DNA from: Persephonella sp964519345
GTDB lineage: Bacteria > Aquificota > Aquificia > Aquificales > Hydrogenothermaceae
DNA length: 64,000 bases
Assembly: GCA_964519345.1 (NCBI GenBank)
Contig: CAZFKX010000026.1
Span: forward strand, 90,436 to 154,435
Reading direction: 5' to 3'
Shown: one piece after another, positions 60,790 to 64,000 of the stretch
Layout of the letters: every line of letters starts with the position of its first letter
How positions within the stretch are numbered: the first letter of the stretch is position 1
Program-made: the position numbers and the translations under genes
The notes under the pieces: generated by a model
Seen by the model: the letters and a program-made list of their open reading frames with translations, nothing else
The model's database searches: none
What the model was told of the DNA's origin: nothing

Positions 60790-61152
60790 ATGGACATAAA
60801 AAATATCAATAATATGCTTGACAACACGCTCGTTCAAGGCGGTGCAAAATCTGTCACATCTCAAAATAACAAGGTAAAAGTACAAAATGAAATAAATCAG
60901 CAGCTAAGAGAAGAATTAAAAAAACTTGATAAAAATCAGATAGAATCGCTTCTTAAAGATATAAAAGAAAAATTTGATTATATGAATAAGTATCTGAAAA
61001 TTGAGATTGATAAAGACTTACAGGAGCCTGTTATAAAGATTATTGATAAAAAGACGAATGAGGTTGTAAGGCAGATACCTCCAGAATATCTGCTTGAACT
61101 TGCGAAAAGGATAGATGAATTAGTTGGCCTACTTTTCAGGAAAGAGGTGTAG
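60790..61152 (+). CDS. flaG: FlaG-family protein
   Basis: 120 residues. A polar, variable N-terminus is followed by the FlaG core: KYLKIEIDKDLQEPVIKIID, then VVRQIPPEYLLELAKRIDEL. FlaG affects filament length in Vibrio, Campylobacter and Pseudomonas. ATG 60790 is preferred to 60775 because GAAGGG (60778-60783) is correctly spaced. Ends four bases before the fliD start. Confidence 0.9.
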   Translation: MDIKNINNMLDNTLVQGGAKSVTSQNNKVKVQNEINQQLREELKKLDKNQIESLLKDIKEKFDYMNKYLKIEIDKDLQEPVIKIIDKKTNEVVRQIPPEYLLELAKRIDELVGLLFRKEV

Positions 61153-61156
61153 GATT

Positions 61157-62482
61157 ATGGCCGGAGAAATATATTTTAGCAATCTTGCTGGTAATTTTGA
61201 TTATCAGCAGATACTCGATCAGATGCAGTATATAAAAAGTCAGCAGATATTTCTTTTACAGGAAAGAGAATCCATCATACAGCAAAAAAAAGATGCTGTG
61301 GCTAACTATAGAACGCTTATAAAAGATATTCAGGGAATATTTGAAGATCTTGTTTCTCCTACACTTTTTGCTGAAAAGTCGGTCAGTATATCAGACGAAA
61401 CAGCAATTTCCGTAACAATCACAGATCCTACTAAAGTATCCGAGAGCAATTTAGATATATCCGTAACACAGCTTGCAAAAAATGACGTATGGCTTACAGG
61501 AGGAGGTGTTTCTGATAAAGATACAGCTATAACATCTCTATCTTCTGGCTCGCTAACTGTGTCATATCAGGGAACAGACTACACAGTAAGCTACGACAAT
61601 ACGGACTCTTTACAATCTATTGTTGATAAACTTAACACACAATTTCAGAGCAGTAATGCAAACCTGTCTGCATCCATATTCTTTGACGGCATTAATTACA
61701 GACTCATGGTAAAAGGACTTGATACAGGCTCAGGAAATACTGTAACAATAACAGACTCTCTAACAGGAACTGGAAGCTTAACCGACGCCCTTGGTGGCTT
61801 TAATAATGTTCAGACGGCACAAAATGCACAGATAAGTATATATGGAACAACTGTTGAAAGCAGTACAAACACATTTAATTCAGTACTTCCTGGTGTTGTT
61901 ATTGAGGCAAAAAGCACAACATCTTCCCCTGTTAATGTAACTATTGGGAAGAATTATCAGCCTTTTAAAGATAAACTGCAGGAATTTGTAAACAAGTACA
62001 ACGAAATAGTTGATTTTGTTCAGACAAATACATCTAAGGAAGGGGTACTTTCAGGCGATTATACATTACAGTCTATAAGATCCCAGATATTCAACGGACT
62101 CACGCCATTAATGGAACTTGGCATAATAAATGTTGATAAGGATACGGGTCATATTTCTATTAATAATACAGAGCTGGACAACAAGTTGCAAACAGATCCT
62201 TCCACTGTTCAGACAAAAATATCAGACCTTGATAAAAACTTGAGAGATTATTTCTATTCTGTTCTGGATCCCTACGGTCCTCTAAAATCAAAAGAAAAGG
62301 GATATGACAAACAGATAGAAGCTATAGAAAAAAAGATCGAGATTGATACAAAAAGAATAGATGCAGAGATAGAGATATTAAGAAAGCAGTTTATAGCACT
62401 GCAGGTCTATATGGCTGAGATGGAAGACCTAAGACTCAGATTATCTTCCCTATTTACAAATCAGACAGATCAGACTCAGTAA
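61157..62482 (+). CDS. fliD: Flagellar filament cap protein FliD (HAP2)
   Basis: 441 residues. The N-terminal coiled part (LDQMQYIKSQQIFLLQERES; FLAENEL-like positions) is followed by Thr/Ser-rich beta domains (about 75-290). The C-terminal coiled coil (about 375-430) has LKSKEKGYDKQIEAIEKKIE and ends near MAEMEDLRLRLSSLF, where FliD contacts the filament tip. ATG 61157 with AGAGGTGTAGG upstream is preferred over a frame opening at 61124. It caps the filament and directs flagellin folding. Confidence 0.93.
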   Translation: MAGEIYFSNLAGNFDYQQILDQMQYIKSQQIFLLQERESIIQQKKDAVANYRTLIKDIQGIFEDLVSPTLFAEKSVSISDETAISVTITDPTKVSESNLDISVTQLAKNDVWLTGGGVSDKDTAITSLSSGSLTVSYQGTDYTVSYDNTDSLQSIVDKLNTQFQSSNANLSASIFFDGINYRLMVKGLDTGSGNTVTITDSLTGTGSLTDALGGFNNVQTAQNAQISIYGTTVESSTNTFNSVLPGVVIEAKSTTSSPVNVTIGKNYQPFKDKLQEFVNKYNEIVDFVQTNTSKEGVLSGDYTLQSIRSQIFNGLTPLMELGIINVDKDTGHISINNTELDNKLQTDPSTVQTKISDLDKNLRDYFYSVLDPYGPLKSKEKGYDKQIEAIEKKIEIDTKRIDAEIEILRKQFIALQVYMAEMEDLRLRLSSLFTNQTDQTQ

Positions 62483-62500
62483 ATCAGGAGGTTTATAAAA

Positions 62501-62869
62501 ATGACAAATCCCTACGATATTTATATCAAAACGGATATTGAAACAGCATCTCCACTAAAACAGATAATAATGCTTTATGATAAAGCTATAGTATCTCTTA
62601 AACAGGCTGTTGAGGACATAAAAAACAATAACATAAAAGAAAAGGTTGAAAATATACAGAAAGCAACAGATATAATACTTGCCCTTGATGCTGCACTGGA
62701 TATAGAAAAAGGAGGAGAAATAGCAAAGAATCTAAAAGATCTATATGGCTTTGCATACAACAAACTTCTTGAGGCACATGCCAAAAATGATACAGAACTT
62801 ATCAAAGATATAATAGAAATACTGGAGACTTTAAGATCAGCATGGGAAGAGATAGAATCAAAGAGTTAG
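62501..62869 (+). CDS. fliS: Flagellin export chaperone FliS
   Basis: A 122-residue four-helix protein: YIKTDIETASPLKQIIMLYD near the N-terminus (the usual Y..T...TASP.qLi.mLYd motif), LDAALDIEKGGEIAKNL, and a final TLRSAWEEI. It binds the flagellin C-terminus to prevent early polymerisation. AGGAGG lies before the ATG. It overlaps the next small gene by 28 bases. Confidence 0.95.
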   Translation: MTNPYDIYIKTDIETASPLKQIIMLYDKAIVSLKQAVEDIKNNNIKEKVENIQKATDIILALDAALDIEKGGEIAKNLKDLYGFAYNKLLEAHAKNDTELIKDIIEILETLRSAWEEIESKS

Positions 62870-63096
62870 ATCAAATTTTTGACGGTATTTTTACAGCTCT
62901 TCAAAATGACGACTTTGAAAAACTTGATATCTTTTTTAAAAAATTAAAAGATATGAATTTTGAAGATATAGATGATTTTTATATATCCGATATTATAAAA
63001 AAGATAGAGGCCGTAAAAATTATGATTGGTAAAAAACAGGAAAGTATAATAGACAAGATATCAAACAAGGAAAATGTAAAAAGATATGATAGATAG
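62842..63096 (+). CDS. Small helical protein in the FliT position
   Basis: 84 residues, mostly charged amphipathic helix (IFDGIFTALQNDDFEKLDIF; DIIKKIEAVKIMIGKKQESI). FliT, the FliD chaperone, is of this size and usually follows fliS, but sequence identity is too weak to name it. The overlap with fliS (28 bases) implies translational coupling. It ends on the base next to the end of convergent flgL. Confidence 0.6.
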   Translation: MGRDRIKELDQIFDGIFTALQNDDFEKLDIFFKKLKDMNFEDIDDFYISDIIKKIEAVKIMIGKKQESIIDKISNKENVKRYDR

Positions 63097-64000
63097 CTAC
63101 TTTATAAATTTCAAAAGACTGAGATCTTTATTTTGTGCTATAGATGCAAGAAGTGCCTCATAAGCTGTTTTTGATTTCTCAAGCTCAGATATAACACCTG
63201 CATAATCGGAATCTTCAAGCTTTGATATAAGCTCAGAAAAATTCACTCTCATCGTATCATTTTGAATCTTAAGATTATCTGCTATAACCATCTGCTCTCC
63301 TATTTTTGATCTGTACTGCATTACCTTATCAAGTCCTATATCAAAGGCTTCAAGTATAGACACATTTCCGTAATTTTTTCCATCTACAGTTACATTTATT
63401 GTTGCTGTATTTATTTCCTCAAGACTTCTTGTTGGAGGTGAAGCAGAAGCTCCATCAATGATTGATATTATCTCATCTATAGCATCTACCATAGCCATCT
63501 TTCCTGTATTTGTATTCACACCAAGATAAGATTGACCGTTAAACGTTGTATTGAGCTCAACACCTTTTGCCACAGGAACTGTTGTTTCCACAGTCTCCCC
63601 CTGATATACACCTGTATTAGGATCAAATGGATCAATCTGTGATTTTACCCCACCAAAGATCCTTGAGTCTCCAATTGAAACATTAGCCTGGTTTATAATA
63701 TAATCCCTTAGAGAGTTTAGATAGTCTCTCAGTATCTGGGCATCTTCATAATCAAGAACACCTGTATTCATAAGTCTTATAATTTCAACCCTAACTTCCT
63801 GTCCTGCATTTACAATATTTCCAAGCGTTGATTCTGCCACATCAAGAGTTCCTTTGACAAGATCTATATTCCTGTTGTACGTTTCTATATCATTATTTAA
63901 CCTTTTGAATCTTAGAGATCTGACAGTATCAATAGTATTGTCAGAAGGAGACAGAATCTTTTTACCTGAGGCAAGTTCTTTTGTGTATCTATCTATATCT
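63097..64000 (-). CDS. flgL: Hook-filament junction protein FlgL (5' end beyond window)
   Basis: The minus strand is open from the right edge to the stop at 63097 (301 codons). A GTG at 63840 is internal: upstream codons encode ELASGKKILSPSDN and RLNNDIETYNRNIDLVKGTL, then DVAESTLG, the flagellin-like N-terminal helices of FlgL. The C-terminus has DNLKIQNDTMRVNFSELIS and LEKSKTAYEALLAS. FlgL joins hook and filament. Usually next to flgK, which may lie outside the window. Only the first few tens of residues appear to be missing. Confidence 0.92.
   Translation of the reverse strand, partial: DIDRYTKELASGKKILSPSDNTIDTVRSLRFKRLNNDIETYNRNIDLVKGTLDVAESTLGNIVNAGQEVRVEIIRLMNTGVLDYEDAQILRDYLNSLRDYIINQANVSIGDSRIFGGVKSQIDPFDPNTGVYQGETVETTVPVAKGVELNTTFNGQSYLGVNTNTGKMAMVDAIDEIISIIDGASASPPTRSLEEINTATINVTVDGKNYGNVSILEAFDIGLDKVMQYRSKIGEQMVIADNLKIQNDTMRVNFSELISKLEDSDYAGVISELEKSKTAYEALLASIAQNKDLSLLKFIK

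Noticed and set aside
63097..63840. Complete 247-codon gene starting at GTG 63840
   Set aside because: The frame continues upstream to the window edge and encodes the FlgL N-terminal helices, so the gene is partial, not short.
1..64000. CRISPR arrays, insertion sequences, prophage, tRNA or rRNA genes
   Set aside because: No regularly spaced repeats, transposase or integrase motifs, or cloverleaf/rRNA-like sequences were recognised by eye; a covariance-model scan would be decisive for small RNAs.

Overview
The window is AT-rich, very densely packed bacterial DNA from a Gram-negative, flagellated organism. TonB-receptor, Omp85 and TolC-type outer-membrane proteins sit beside a flagellin/FliD/FliS block. 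The gene mix suggests a chemolithoautotroph of the Aquificota (Hydrogenothermaceae, perhaps Persephonella-like). Supporting points are a lone NuoG, a CfiB/PycA-type biotin carboxylase, a 1184-residue cobalamin-dependent MetH with its own reactivation domain, a prokaryotic SpeD, ThyX, and related functions scattered over many small operons. The genus is an inference. No rRNA, tRNA, insertion sequence, integrase, phage gene or CRISPR array was seen. No stretch longer than about 300 bases lacks a gene; the longest gaps are about 120-130 bases.

Layout. 1-4.6 kb: folP (minus, runs off the left edge) diverges from dnaG-rpoD, which ends in a strong terminator. 4.6-13.9 kb: a small membrane protein, hemH with a DUF523 gene, metH diverging from speD (speD has a structured leader containing a 30-codon reading frame), an AI-2E-family permease, ugd and comF. 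13.9-20 kb: thiD, then a GT39 membrane glycosyltransferase, an Omp85 protein, tatB and tatC. 20-27 kb: a flavin reductase, a Fur-family regulator, a TolC-like protein, mobA, a TonB-receptor-like barrel, a small periplasmic protein and a GGDEF-EAL enzyme, all co-directional and mostly overlapping. 27-37.4 kb: an M16 peptidase, an anchored Mrr-like protein and a macrodomain protein (minus); then an EAL-HDOD protein, thyX, ubiB, hisA, ridA, a lipoprotein hydrolase, dcd (minus) and yceD. 37.4-41 kb: nuoG, an acidic coiled-coil protein and argJ. 41-48.4 kb: a seven-gene minus-strand operon (GT39, pabC-like, lysC, biotin carboxylase, eno, ftsB-like, gph). 48.5-49.6 kb: a TauE/SafE permease.

49.6-64 kb is the most coherent block: a sugar pathway for flagellin glycosylation followed by the flagellar filament genes. 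LegB, LegC, LegH, LegI, LegG, PtmE and LegF homologues make up most of a GDP-linked route to CMP-legionaminic acid. A Maf (DUF115) protein is the likely transferase to flagellin. Two extra genes, a formyltransferase-fold protein and a PIG-L deacetylase, lie inside the pathway and suggest an N-formyl or otherwise re-acylated nonulosonic acid. The flagellin gene has a near-perfect sigma-28 promoter whose -10 box forms an inverted repeat with the ribosome binding site. flaG, fliD, fliS and a FliT-position gene follow, and flgL (minus) runs off the right edge.

The observations that look least ordinary are the formyl/deacetyl insertion in the legionaminic acid pathway, the promoter/ribosome-site inverted repeat at flagellin, the outer-membrane receptor to periplasmic protein to c-di-GMP enzyme cassette, and the speD leader.
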